A DNA stretch of 64,000 bases from assembly GCA_964610575.1 (NCBI GenBank), contig CAZSYX010000001.1, forward strand, positions 1 through 64,000, in the 5' to 3' direction. The position numbers and the translations under genes were made by a program. The notes beneath the pieces were generated by a model. The model searched no databases. It was not told where the DNA came from and saw only the letters and a program-made list of their open reading frames with translations. Of this stretch, positions 41,844 through 51,940 are shown piece by piece; the stretch's first letter is position 1; the number at the start of each line of letters is the position of its first letter. This DNA comes from JADJWR01 sp964610575 (GTDB taxonomy: Bacteria; Pseudomonadota; Gammaproteobacteria; Burkholderiales; Burkholderiaceae_F).

Positions 41844-42387
41844 ATGAGACACCTGCCGAACGCGATCACGGTGCTGCGCGCGGCGCTGATCCCGCTGCAG
41901 GCGTGGCTACTGATGAAGGGCGACTACGCGCTCGCCTTCGGGTTGTTCGTCGCCTCCGGCGTGAGCGATCTCGCCGACGGCTGGATCGCCCGTCGCTTCG
42001 ACCTGCGGACGCGCTTCGGCGCCATCGCCGATCCGCTCGCCGACAAGCTGACCATGCTCACCGTGGCCGTGCTGCTGGCGATGCAAGGCTGGCTGCCGTG
42101 GTGGTTCACGCTGCTCGTCGTCGGCCGCGACCTGGTGATCGTCGCCGGGGCGACCGCCTATCACTTCACGGTCGGCGAAGTCGAGATGGCGCCGAGCTGG
42201 ATCTCCAAGCTCAACACGGCGCTGGAGTTCGTCTTCCTCGCCGGTGTCCTGGCGCTCGCCGCGGGGCACCTCGACCAAGGGCCGTGGTACCCCGTGCTCC
42301 TTTACGCGACTGCGGCGACCGTCATTGCCTCCGGCGCTTCCTACGTGATCGTCTGGAGCCGCAAGGCGACGCGGGCGCGCCGAGGTG

Positions 42388-42401
<14 letters not shown>
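41844..42401 (+). CDS. CDP-alcohol phosphatidyltransferase family protein
   Basis: A protein of 185 residues with five or six hydrophobic segments and the family active site DGWIARRFDLRTRFGAIADP followed by LADK, matching D-G-x2-A-R-x8-G-x3-D-x3-D. It transfers a phosphatidyl group from CDP-diacylglycerol to an alcohol in the inner membrane. Length fits PgsA-like or cardiolipin-synthase-like members. Its 3' end overlaps the convergent aldolase gene by 14 bp. Confidence 0.88.
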
Positions 42402-43440
<1,039 letters not shown>

Positions 43441-43602
43441 GGTGCAATCCTCCAGCGGGAACTGTCGGACACGCGCTCGAGCCGGGGGTCCCGGGACGAG
43501 TTTCGGATGTCCTGACGTTGAACAGACATTAACCGGGACGCCGGCCGGATGTTTGCAGTCGGTCAACCGCGCCGCGGATGCAGGGATATCCCCGATCAAT
43601 GG

Positions 43603-44694
43603 TCAGGTACGGTGCCAGACGCCGGCGTTGAGCAGCGTCGATTCCTGTTCCCTGGGGATGACGTGGGTGACCACCTGCTTGACGGCGCGGGCGTCGAACA
43701 GCGGTGCGATCGGCGCCGGCAGGTCGAACGCGGCGATGAAGCGTTGAAAGACAATCGCCGTAACCGGGATGCCCAGCCTGTGCAAGGCACTGGTGCCGCC
43801 CATGAAGCGGCCGGCGAGCTCGATCGGCACGTATCGGCCCTCGGCGTTGCGGCGGGCCTGGATGTTGACGAGTCCCCTCCAGCCATCGCGCCAGGCGGCC
43901 TGCGCGTAGTCCATCGCCAGCTGTTCGAGCGCCGGCTCCTGCAGCAGCACGGTGTCGAGCGCCGCGCCGCGCACGTGCCGTGACCACCAGGCGGCGAGGA
44001 AGCGGCAGCCGTCGTCGTCGAGCAGGGCGAGCGCCAGCGGGCTGCCCGGCTGCACCGGCGCGAACCACAGCGGCATGCCGCCCTTCAGGGACTCGGCGGT
44101 CAGCGTCGGCGAGGGGTCGATCGCCTCCTGCACGATCATGTCGCCTGCCGCGAGCGCGACGCCGATGTGCTCGTCGGAAAGCAGCATCCGCACGCCGTTC
44201 GAGCCGAAACCCTCGCGCGGCTTTGCGACGAGCGGCAAGCCGACCTCGTCGCGCAGCCGCGCGACTCCGGCGCCGTCGATGGCGCTGCGCGCGAAGGGCA
44301 GGCCGTTGTCCATCGCCCACCTGTAGCTCAGCCACTTGTCGCGGATCACTTCGGCCATGCGTACGCTGCCCACCAGCGCGCGGGTGCCGGCCCGGTCGCG
44401 TGCCCATTGCGCCAGCACGACGACATCGTCGTCGCGCGTCGGCACGATGAGGTCCGGCGCGTGCCTGCGGACCAGGTCGTCGAGCAGGGCGAGCAGCGCC
44501 TGCCGCTGCCGCGCCGGCGGCGACAGGTAGCAGACATCCATGCGGAAGTTGTTGACTGCTCCATCCTCCGAGTTCATGCCGATCAATTCAAAGCGGTCCC
44601 GCCCGAGCGCATCGACGCTTTCGAGCAGGCCGGTGCCGACCAGGCTGCCGACGCTCATCAGCAGCAGGCGGAAGCGGCGAGGTCTGGCCGTCAT
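43603..44694 (-). CDS. ATP-grasp enzyme (CarB/PylC-like)
   Basis: A protein of 363 residues with an N-terminal Rossmann-like pre-ATP-grasp region (LLLMSVGSLVGTGLLESV), an ATP-grasp core with LVAKPREGFGSNGV glycine loop and IVQEAIDPSPT, and late metal-binding residues in VNIQARRNAEG and PIELAGRFMGGTS. ATP-grasp enzymes ligate a carboxylate to an amine or thiol through an acyl-phosphate. It ends upstream of nothing obvious and is 13 bp downstream of a Bug receptor start on the same strand. Substrates unknown. Confidence 0.75.
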   Translation of the reverse strand: MTARPRRFRLLLMSVGSLVGTGLLESVDALGRDRFELIGMNSEDGAVNNFRMDVCYLSPPARQRQALLALLDDLVRRHAPDLIVPTRDDDVVVLAQWARDRAGTRALVGSVRMAEVIRDKWLSYRWAMDNGLPFARSAIDGAGVARLRDEVGLPLVAKPREGFGSNGVRMLLSDEHIGVALAAGDMIVQEAIDPSPTLTAESLKGGMPLWFAPVQPGSPLALALLDDDGCRFLAAWWSRHVRGAALDTVLLQEPALEQLAMDYAQAAWRDGWRGLVNIQARRNAEGRYVPIELAGRFMGGTSALHRLGIPVTAIVFQRFIAAFDLPAPIAPLFDARAVKQVVTHVIPREQESTLLNAGVWHRT

Positions 44695-44707
44695 GTCGAC
44701 CGTCTGG

Positions 44708-45709
44708 TCAATCGAGGTTCAACCCGGCGCGCCGGGCGACCGCGGTCCAGCGGGCGATCTCCGACTCGATATGCGCGCGGAACTGCGCTGGGGTGCTGGC
44801 CACCGGTTCCGCCGCCACCGCGGCGAAGCGCTCGCGGACTTCCGGCAAGGCGAGGACGCGGGCGATCTCCCGCTGCAGTTTCGACACGATTGCGGGCGGC
44901 GTGCCAGCCGGCGCCAGCAGGCCTTGCCAGGAACTCACCTCGAAGGCAGTAAAGCCAGCCTCGGCCATCGTCGGCACGTCGGGCAACTGCGCCAGCCGCC
45001 TCTGGGAGGTCACCGCCAGCGCGCGCAGCTTGCCGGACTGCATCAGCGGCATCGCCGAAAGCGCCGACATGAAGCCGAGGTCGACCTGCCCGCCGGCAAT
45101 GGCCGTCTGCGCCGGTGCGGCGCCGTTGTACGGCACGTGGGTCAACCGGATGCCGCCGCGCTGTTCGAACAGCGTGCCGGCGAAGTGCGCCGAGGACGCT
45201 ACGCCGAAGGTGGCGTAGGTCAGTTCGCCGGGCCGCGCCTTGGCCAGCGCGACGAGGTCGGCGACCGAACCGGCCTTCAGCGAGGGTGACACCGTCAGCG
45301 CCAGCACCGCCGAAGTCAGTTGCGTCACCGGGGCGAAGTCGCGCAGCGTGTCGTAGCTGAGGTTGCGGTAGACGGCCATGTTGGTCGCCGTCTGCACGGC
45401 GCCGAGCAGGAGCGTGTAGCCGTCGGGCTCGGCGCGTGCGACGTGTTCGAAGGCGATGCGCGAACTGGCGCCGGGCTTGTTCTCGACGATGACGGGCTGG
45501 CCCCAGGCCTGTTGCAGCCGATGGCCGATCTCCCGGGCGACCTGGTCGGTCGGGCCGCCGGGAGCAAAGCCAACCACGATGCGGATCGGCCGCGAGGGGT
45601 AGTCAGCGGCTGGGTCTTGCGCGATGGCCGCGCCGATCGGAACGGCAGCGAGCATCGCGATCAGCGACGCTCCGACCCATCGCGAAACGGCGCGTCTCCC
45701 GGCTGTCAT
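44708..45709 (-). CDS. Bug-family (TTT) solute receptor
   Basis: A protein of 333 residues with a signal peptide (hydrophobic residues 13-28, cleavage near AIAQD), then IRIVVGFAPGGPTDQVARE, VIVENKPGASSRIAFEHV and LPDVPTMAEAGFTAFEVSSW, all typical of the TctC/Bug receptor fold. It is the third orphan Bug gene of the window; no TctA/TctB is near. It lies 19 bp downstream of HMG-CoA lyase and 13 bp upstream of the ATP-grasp gene, same strand, so all three may form one transcript. Confidence 0.85.
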   Translation of the reverse strand: MTAGRRAVSRWVGASLIAMLAAVPIGAAIAQDPAADYPSRPIRIVVGFAPGGPTDQVAREIGHRLQQAWGQPVIVENKPGASSRIAFEHVARAEPDGYTLLLGAVQTATNMAVYRNLSYDTLRDFAPVTQLTSAVLALTVSPSLKAGSVADLVALAKARPGELTYATFGVASSAHFAGTLFEQRGGIRLTHVPYNGAAPAQTAIAGGQVDLGFMSALSAMPLMQSGKLRALAVTSQRRLAQLPDVPTMAEAGFTAFEVSSWQGLLAPAGTPPAIVSKLQREIARVLALPEVRERFAAVAAEPVASTPAQFRAHIESEIARWTAVARRAGLNLD

Positions 45710-45728
45710 GCAGTCGGCGCGGGTGCCG

Positions 45729-46640
45729 CTAAGCGGCCATCTTCGCCGCGATCGCATTGCCGGCGCGGGCGAAAGCCTTGCGGCCGAGGATGCTGCTGAT
45801 CCATTGCCCCGTCGCCACCACCTTGGCCAGATCGATGCCGGTGTCGATGCCGAGGCCGGCGAGCAGGTACAGCACGTCCTCGGTGGCGACGTTGCCGGTG
45901 GCGCCCTTGGCGTACGGGCAGCCGCCGAGCCCGGCGACGCTGGTGTCGACGGTCGAGATGCCCATCTCCAGGCAGGCGTAGATGTTGCCGATCGCCTGGC
46001 CGTAGGTGTCGTGGAAATGGCCGGAGACGTCGGCGATGTCGTAGTGCTCAAGGGCCGCCGCCATCGCCGCCTGGGTGGCGCGCGGCGTAGCGACGCCGAT
46101 CGTATCGGCCACGCCGCAGTGCTGCACGCCGATGTCCTTCATCAGTTTTGCCACATAGCCGACCGCCTCCGGCTTCACCTCGCCCTGGTACGGGCAGCCG
46201 AGGGCGCAGGAGATCGCGCCGCGGACGCGGATGCCGTGCGCGCGGGCGGCCTCGGCCACGGGGCGGAAGCGCTCGATCGACTCGGCGATCGAGCAGTTGA
46301 TGTTCTTCTGCGAGAACGCCTCGCTCGCCGCACCGAAGACGACGATCTCGTCGGCCTTCGCGGCCAGCGCGCCTTCGAAGCCCTTCATGTTCGGCACCAG
46401 CACCGAGTAGACCACGCCGGGCTTGCGGCGGATGCGCGCCATCACCTCCGCGCCGTCGGCCATCTGCGGCACCCACTTCGGCGACACGAAGCTGGTCACC
46501 TCGATGTTCGTGAAACCGGCGTCGGTCAGCCGGTCGACCAGCTCGACCTTGACCTCCGCGGGAATCATCTGCTTCTCGTTCTGCAGCCCGTCGCGTGGGC
46601 CGACGTCGACGATCGTGACGTGTGAGGGCAGAGCGGGCAT
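45729..46640 (-). CDS. mvaB: Hydroxymethylglutaryl-CoA lyase
   Basis: A protein of 303 residues with the full HMG-CoA lyase pattern: VDVGPRDGLQNEKQMI at the N-terminus, HFHDTYGQAIGNIYACLEMG with metal-binding histidines, and the catalytic-cysteine signature GLGGCPYAKGATGN. It splits HMG-CoA into acetoacetate and acetyl-CoA, the final step of leucine degradation (LiuE). The Liu-type carboxylase, hydratase and dehydrogenase genes lie about 10-17 kb downstream in this window. GAGG sits seven bases before ATG 46640. Confidence 0.93.
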   Translation of the reverse strand: MPALPSHVTIVDVGPRDGLQNEKQMIPAEVKVELVDRLTDAGFTNIEVTSFVSPKWVPQMADGAEVMARIRRKPGVVYSVLVPNMKGFEGALAAKADEIVVFGAASEAFSQKNINCSIAESIERFRPVAEAARAHGIRVRGAISCALGCPYQGEVKPEAVGYVAKLMKDIGVQHCGVADTIGVATPRATQAAMAAALEHYDIADVSGHFHDTYGQAIGNIYACLEMGISTVDTSVAGLGGCPYAKGATGNVATEDVLYLLAGLGIDTGIDLAKVVATGQWISSILGRKAFARAGNAIAAKMAA

Positions 46641-46938
46641 GGCAAACCTCGGTTATCCGAACAACGAGCGACCGATGTTACTGCGCGAACCGGGCAGACA
46701 TGCCCCGTCAGTGCGCCGATCCCAAGAGCGACGGGATCCGCACTTGTAGTCGGCGCTCGCTCACCGCATGCCTGGCGATACGGCGGCAGACGGCGCACAT
46801 CAACGGCTTAGTCGATCGGCGGTACCTGCCTGCTTGTTGCTCTCAAGCCGGCGTTGCATAGTCGGCGCGGCGCCGCGGCATGACCTCGTCGGTGAGGCAC
46901 CACGTCGGCGGCGCGTATCGCGAAGGGAGAAGGGAAGG
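46641..46938. promoter_or_regulatory. Divergent intergenic region, no gene seen
   Basis: About 300 bp between divergent HMG-CoA lyase and the DUF5666 lipoprotein genes. It should contain promoters for both. I see no convincing -35/-10 pair, no operator repeat, and no coding frame with family resemblance. Confidence 0.3.
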
Positions 46939-48768
46939 ATGCAAAGACTGTTGCACTTCATCGCCGCTGTTGCGCTCGGTGGCCTGCTGGCGGCCTGCGG
47001 CGGAGGCGCCGAGGCGCCGGGCGCCGGGCCGCAGCCGCAGGGCGGTGGCACGGTGGTCAGCGGCACGATCACCGGTTTCGGCAGCGTGATCATCGACGGC
47101 GTGCGCTATCCGGAGGGCGACGTCACCACCGTCGCGCAGGATGTCGACGGTCGCAGCGAGGCTGCGACGACGATGGCATCAGTCAAGGTCGGCCAGCAGG
47201 TCGAAGCCGCCCTCGATGGCGAGGGGCGGGTGACCAAGCTGCTGGTGCGCGCGGCGGCGCGCGGCACGGTCGAGTTGGTCGACAAGACAGGGTCGACGTT
47301 CAAGGTGGCCGGGCAGACGATCAAGGTGGTGACGAGCGGCGACGGGGCGACGATCTTCGAAGGTGCCAGCGGCCTCGACGACCTCACGGAGGGCACCTGG
47401 GTCGAGGTGCACGGCACGCTCGATGCCGATGGCAACATCGTCGCCACCCGCGTCGAAGTCGCGCCGGCGGGGGGTGTGATCAGGGTTCGCGCGGCCGGCC
47501 TGGTCAAGGAACTGAACAGCACCACCTTCAAGCTGGGCGACCTGACGGTAAACTTCGCCGGCGCTGCCATCAAGCCCGACGGCAGCACGATCGCCAACGA
47601 CGTGCTGGTGTTCGTCTACAGTGATCAACTGCCGGACGCCGACGGCGCCCTGACTGCCAAGGTGGTGCGGGTCGCTCGCAAGCCGTCGCTTGAAGGGCGT
47701 ACGTTGCACGTCGGCGGGCTGGTGGCCGACGCCGAAATCGGGACCGACAAGAAATCGTTCACGGTCAACGGCATCCGCGTCGATGCGACAACCGCCGAGC
47801 TGAAGGGCGGGCAAAACCCCGTTTGGACCGACGTGCAGAACATGAAGCTGGTGCGCGTCGAGGGCACGCTCGGCACCGATAGCAGCGGACCACTGCTGAA
47901 GGCGACACGCGTATGGCTGATTCCCGCCTCGGAGCAGCGGCGGGTCCATCTGATCGGCCAAGTGACGGATCCGGTCACAGCGCCCGGCGGATCCCTCACC
48001 TTCAAGGTGCGCGGCACGCCGGTCGATGCCACGGATGCGGTGGTGAAGAACGGGACGAAGGAGGATATCGAGAACGGCGCCTTCGTGCAGGTGACCGGGC
48101 GCATCGTCGGCGACGTGGTGAAGGCCGACGAGGTCAGGATCGGTGCGCCGCCGAAGGACATCCCCTTCCGGCTGTTCGGCACGGTCGTCGACTACGACGG
48201 CACCAAGACGTACAAGCTGCTGGGCATCCTGATGCAACTCGCCGACGATGCCCGCTTCAGCGGCGGCACGCGGGCCGACTTCGGCAACGGCGACGTGGTC
48301 AGCGTCAAGGGCCGCTTCGACGGCGTCCGCTTCATCGTCTCCGAGGTGGAGTTCAAGCCGTCGGCCACGATCCCGATCGTCCATCTCGAGGGCGTGGCCT
48401 CGGCCGTCTCGGCATCGTCGCTGGTCGTCAACGGTGCGACGGTCAAGATCGCCGCGACGACGAAAGTCGAGGGCGGCCCGCCCGCCAACGGCCAGCGGGT
48501 CGAGGTCGACGCGCAGTGGATCGCCGGCGAACTGGTGGCGGTCAAGATCGAGATCGAGATGCCCGGCGCCATGGCGATGCTGCGCGGCCCGATCAGCGAC
48601 TTCGTCTCGCGCAGCAACTTCAAGGTCAATGGCCAGAAGGTCGACGCCAGCGCCGCGGTGCTCAAGGGCGGCACGGAGGCTCAGCTTGCCAACGGCGTGG
48701 AGGTCCGCGTAAAGGGCGCGCTCGCCGCCGGCATCGTGAAGGCGACCGACGTCGAGTTCCTGCGCTGA
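46939..48768 (+). CDS. DUF5666-repeat lipoprotein (609 aa, about eight repeats)
   Basis: The ATG at 46939 follows a purine-rich ribosome site (GGAGAAGGGAAGG). A leader ends in LLAAC with Cys20, predicting a lipoprotein. The remainder is about eight beta-rich units of roughly 70 residues, each with a pattern like G.V........F.VNG..V: GTITGFGSVIIDG, GTVELVDKTGSTFKVAG, GLVKELNSTTFKLGD, GLVADAEIGTDKKSFTVNG, GQVTDPVTAPGGSLTFKVRG, GTVVDYDGTKTYKLLG, GVASAVSASSLVVNG, GPISDFVSRSNFKVNG. This is DUF5666 organisation, likely an OB-like envelope protein of unknown role. A terminator-like hairpin follows. Confidence 0.75.
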   Translation: MQRLLHFIAAVALGGLLAACGGGAEAPGAGPQPQGGGTVVSGTITGFGSVIIDGVRYPEGDVTTVAQDVDGRSEAATTMASVKVGQQVEAALDGEGRVTKLLVRAAARGTVELVDKTGSTFKVAGQTIKVVTSGDGATIFEGASGLDDLTEGTWVEVHGTLDADGNIVATRVEVAPAGGVIRVRAAGLVKELNSTTFKLGDLTVNFAGAAIKPDGSTIANDVLVFVYSDQLPDADGALTAKVVRVARKPSLEGRTLHVGGLVADAEIGTDKKSFTVNGIRVDATTAELKGGQNPVWTDVQNMKLVRVEGTLGTDSSGPLLKATRVWLIPASEQRRVHLIGQVTDPVTAPGGSLTFKVRGTPVDATDAVVKNGTKEDIENGAFVQVTGRIVGDVVKADEVRIGAPPKDIPFRLFGTVVDYDGTKTYKLLGILMQLADDARFSGGTRADFGNGDVVSVKGRFDGVRFIVSEVEFKPSATIPIVHLEGVASAVSASSLVVNGATVKIAATTKVEGGPPANGQRVEVDAQWIAGELVAVKIEIEMPGAMAMLRGPISDFVSRSNFKVNGQKVDASAAVLKGGTEAQLANGVEVRVKGALAAGIVKATDVEFLR

Positions 48769-48792
48769 GTCTCACCTGCAACGGAAGAACCA

Positions 48793-48809
48793 GGCCCGCG
48801 CTGCGGGCC
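48793..48809. terminator. Short hairpin terminator between convergent genes
   Basis: GGCCCGC-GCT-GCGGGCC forms a perfect seven-base-pair stem 24 bases after the DUF5666 stop, followed by CCTCTTTCG. It sits 28 bp before the end of the convergent dehydrogenase gene and could serve both directions. Confidence 0.5.
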
Positions 48810-48836
48810 CCTCTTTCGTCCGCGAAGCGCAGCCGT

Positions 48837-49790
48837 TCAGTACCCGCGCGCGCGGTCGACGTAACCGGGCAGCGACATCGGCGGCACGCCACGTTCCAGC
48901 TGCGCTATCGCCTCGGCGATCTGGCGCGCCGCCGGCTTACGCGGCGTCGGGCCCGACAGGTGCGGCGTGACGGTCACCGAGCGGTGATGCCAGAACGGGT
49001 GCTCGATGGGCAGTGGCTCGACGCGGAAGACGTCGAGCACGGCGCTGGCTAGCTGCCCGGCGTCGAGCAGCGCCAGCAGGTCCTCGTCGACGATGGTGGC
49101 GCCGCGGCCGACGTTGATCAGGTGCGCGCCGCGCGGCAGCTGCGACAGGCGCTCGCGGTCGAGCAGGTTGCGCGTTTCGTCGGTCAACGGCAGCGCATCG
49201 ACCAGGATCTGCGTGCCGGCAAGGAAATCGGCGAGCTTGGCGCTGCCGGCGAAGGTTTCGACGCCGTCAATCTGCTTGGCCGTGCGCGACCAGCCGCGCA
49301 CCGGGTAGCCGAACAACTGCACCGCCTGCGCAATGTGCGCGCCGATCGCGCCCAGCCCCAGCACACCGACGGTCGGCGGCCGGCCGCGCGGCCGGTCGGC
49401 GTTCCAGTCGCGCAGCGCATTTGGGCCGCCGAAGCGGTCGAGCCCGCGCGTGATGCGCGCGATGTAGAAGCACACGTACTCGGCCATCTTCGGTGCCATG
49501 CCGGCGTCGACCAGGCGCAGGATCGGCAGCGCCGTCGGCAGCCCGGGCATCGCCAGCAGCCGCTCGACACCCGCACCGGCGTTGAACACCGCGCGCAGTC
49601 CCGTTTCGACGGTGAACAGCTCCGGCGGCGGCAGCCACACGACGGCATAGCGCGCATCGATCCGCCGTCCGTCCCATGCCTCGAACTGCGCCGCCACGCC
49701 TTCCTGCGCGCACGCCTCGCGCAGCGGGTCGATCCACTCCTCGGATTTCATGCTCGAAAGCGCGACGGCAATGCGGGCGGGCGAGGTCAT
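48837..49790 (-). CDS. D-isomer-specific 2-hydroxyacid dehydrogenase (GhrA-like)
   Basis: A protein of 317 residues with the NAD(P)-binding motif VGVLGLGAIGAHIAQ, catalytic Arg region LINVGRGATIVDEDL, Glu in LDVFRVEPLP and His in VTVTPHLSGPT. This matches glyoxylate/hydroxypyruvate reductases A: it reduces glyoxylate or 2-oxoacids with NADPH. The N-terminus (VALSSMKSEEWIDPL) fits the GhrA catalytic-domain start. It is divergent from the methyltransferase gene and convergent with the DUF5666 gene. Confidence 0.87.
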   Translation of the reverse strand: MTSPARIAVALSSMKSEEWIDPLREACAQEGVAAQFEAWDGRRIDARYAVVWLPPPELFTVETGLRAVFNAGAGVERLLAMPGLPTALPILRLVDAGMAPKMAEYVCFYIARITRGLDRFGGPNALRDWNADRPRGRPPTVGVLGLGAIGAHIAQAVQLFGYPVRGWSRTAKQIDGVETFAGSAKLADFLAGTQILVDALPLTDETRNLLDRERLSQLPRGAHLINVGRGATIVDEDLLALLDAGQLASAVLDVFRVEPLPIEHPFWHHRSVTVTPHLSGPTPRKPAARQIAEAIAQLERGVPPMSLPGYVDRARGY

Positions 49791-49897
49791 GGCTACGATC
49801 GGGGAAAGTTCGATGGCGTGTCGCGCAGCGGGTCTGCTGCGCGCCGCCCGACGATACCCTCTTGCAGCCGCACCGCGTGAAATCCGCCGACTCCTCG

Positions 49898-50536
49898 ATG
49901 CGTGAGTATTACGCCGCCCGCGCGCCGATCTACGACGAGGTCTACCTGCGGCCGGAGCGGCAGCCCGACCTCGACGAACTGCGGCGCCGGATCCCGGACT
50001 GGTTCGCGAACAGGAGCGTGCTCGAGGTCGCCTGCGGCACGGGCTACTGGACGCAGTTCATCGCCCCGGTGGCGGTGCGGATGACGGCGACCGACGCGGT
50101 CGCCGAGCCGCTGGCGTTCGCGCGATTGCGGCCCGGCGTCGAGCACGTTTCATTCGTGCAGGCCGATGCCTTTGCGCTACCGACCACGCTGGGCTCGTTC
50201 GACGCCGCCTTCGCCGGGCTGTGGCTGTCGCACGTTCCGCGCGAGCGCGTGCGCGAGTTCCTCGCCGGGCTGCACGCACGGCTCGTGCCCGGCGCGCGAG
50301 TGGTCCTGATCGACAACACCGAGGCGCAATGCGAACGCCTGCCGATCGTCGAGCGCGATGCCGCCGGCAACACCTACCAGCTGCGCATGCTGCCCAACGG
50401 AACGACGCATCGCGTGCTGAAGAACTTTCCGTCGGAGGCGGAGCTGCGGTCGATGATCGACGGCATAGGCACAGGCGCGCAGTACTGGCGCGGCGCGCAT
50501 TTCTGGGCTTTCTGCTACGCAGTGACGCGCGCGTAG
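49898..50536 (+). CDS. Class I SAM-dependent methyltransferase
   Basis: A protein of 212 residues with motif I VLEVACGTGYWTQFIAP (SAM-binding glycine loop), acidic motif II (TATDAVAEPL), motif III AFAGLWLSHVPRER and a family-typical start MREYYAARAPIYDEVY. Its substrate is unknown; the general layout is that of small-molecule methyltransferases. ATG 49898 is favoured; an in-frame GTG at 49877 would add seven residues. The 267 bp after its stop, up to the Mla-type operon, show no gene. Confidence 0.8.
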   Translation: MREYYAARAPIYDEVYLRPERQPDLDELRRRIPDWFANRSVLEVACGTGYWTQFIAPVAVRMTATDAVAEPLAFARLRPGVEHVSFVQADAFALPTTLGSFDAAFAGLWLSHVPRERVREFLAGLHARLVPGARVVLIDNTEAQCERLPIVERDAAGNTYQLRMLPNGTTHRVLKNFPSEAELRSMIDGIGTGAQYWRGAHFWAFCYAVTRA

Positions 50537-50803
50537 GTTCTCGCAACTCCGGCAAACTGCCGGCGTTGCTGGCGAGCGGACGACCAAAGCGTCGATCCTG
50601 GGCGGCCGCAGGAGACTGGCAGCCCTTTGACTGCCGAGTGTGGGCGATCTTCAAGAGGCCGCGGCGGTGTTGCGCGGTGCCGGTTGCTCGCCAATGGTTG
50701 GCTGTGGTCAAGCCGGTCACGTGCCAATGACATAGGATGCTTGGGAAGGGGCGCGAAAGCGTAGATGAGCCGCCGGCAGTGTTGCCGGCGATTGGATTCT
50801 GCA

Positions 50804-51940
50804 ATGTCCCCCGATTCCAGCGCGCAGTTGATCGTTCTGACCCCCTCGCCCGGCGCGGTGGCGAGCGAACTGCGTTGCTGCGGCATCTGGTCGGTTCGCA
50901 CGATTGCGGATCTGGAACAGCGGCTGGCCGAAGTCCACTGGCCGGAGGGCGGCGAGATCGTTGTCGACGGGTCCGGCATCACCGTGCTCGATACGTCCGG
51001 CGCGTGGCTCTTGCACCGAACGGTCCGCCAGCGTGCAAAGTACGGCTGCGTCGTGCGCGTACAGGGACTGCGAACGGAGTTCGCCACCGTGCTGCAGTTG
51101 CTCGCAGCTCGCGAGATCCCGCTCGAAACGCCGATCGTCCAACCGCCGCCCTGGCTCGCTCGCGTGGGACGACGCGCGTGGTCGGTCGTCGCCGGCACCC
51201 ACGGTTACCTGGCGTTCGTCGGCGAGAGCGCGCTCGCACTGCTGGGCGCGCTGCGACATCCGCGCCGCCTGCGGTGGCGACCCATCCTGCACAACGTGCA
51301 GACCGCGGGCGTCGAAGCGCTGCCGATCACCGGATTGCTGTCGTTCCTGATGGGCATCGTCATCGCCTACCAGGGTGCCGATCAGCTGCAGCGCCTCGGC
51401 GCCAACATCTTCGTCGTGGACCTGGTCGCGCTGGCGATGCTGCGCGAGCTGTCGCCGCTGCTGACGGCGATCATCATCGCGGGGCGCTCCGGATCCGCGT
51501 ACACGGCGCAGATCGGCACGATGAAGGTCACCGAGGAGATCGACGCGCTGCGCACGATCGGCGTCGGCGCCCAGGATTTGCTCGTGCTGCCGAAGGTCGT
51601 CGCGCTGGTCATCGTCATGCCGCTGCTGACCGTCTACACCGACGTCACGGGTGTACTGGGTGGCATGGTGATGGCGAGCATGCAGCTCGACGTCGGCTTC
51701 GACCTGTTCGTCGACCGCCTCGAAGAGGCCATCCAGCCGTCTTCCTACTGGACGGGACTGGCCAAGGCGCCGGTGTTCGCGATGATCATCGCGCTGGTCG
51801 GCTGTTTTCGCGGGTTCCAGGTCAGCGGCAGTGCGGAGAGTGTCGGCGCGCAGACGACGCTGAGCGTCGTGCAGTCGATCTTTCTCGTGATCATCACCGA
51901 CGCGCTGTTCTCCATCGTTTTCCTCTGGCTCGACCTGTGA
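50804..51940 (+). CDS. MlaE-family permease with N-terminal STAS domain
   Basis: A protein of about 378 residues. Residues 10-105 resemble a STAS domain (VVDGSGITVLDTSGAWLLHR), and the rest is an MlaE/YrbE permease: five or so hydrophobic segments, GIVIAYQGADQLQRLGANIF, RELSPLLTAIIIAGRSGSAY, EIDALRTIG. In typical Mla systems the STAS protein MlaB is separate; here it appears fused. It begins a four-gene lipid-transport operon. Start is uncertain: ATG 50804 was chosen, and an in-frame ATG at 50765 would add 13 residues. Confidence 0.85.
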   Translation: MSPDSSAQLIVLTPSPGAVASELRCCGIWSVRTIADLEQRLAEVHWPEGGEIVVDGSGITVLDTSGAWLLHRTVRQRAKYGCVVRVQGLRTEFATVLQLLAAREIPLETPIVQPPPWLARVGRRAWSVVAGTHGYLAFVGESALALLGALRHPRRLRWRPILHNVQTAGVEALPITGLLSFLMGIVIAYQGADQLQRLGANIFVVDLVALAMLRELSPLLTAIIIAGRSGSAYTAQIGTMKVTEEIDALRTIGVGAQDLLVLPKVVALVIVMPLLTVYTDVTGVLGGMVMASMQLDVGFDLFVDRLEEAIQPSSYWTGLAKAPVFAMIIALVGCFRGFQVSGSAESVGAQTTLSVVQSIFLVIITDALFSIVFLWLDL

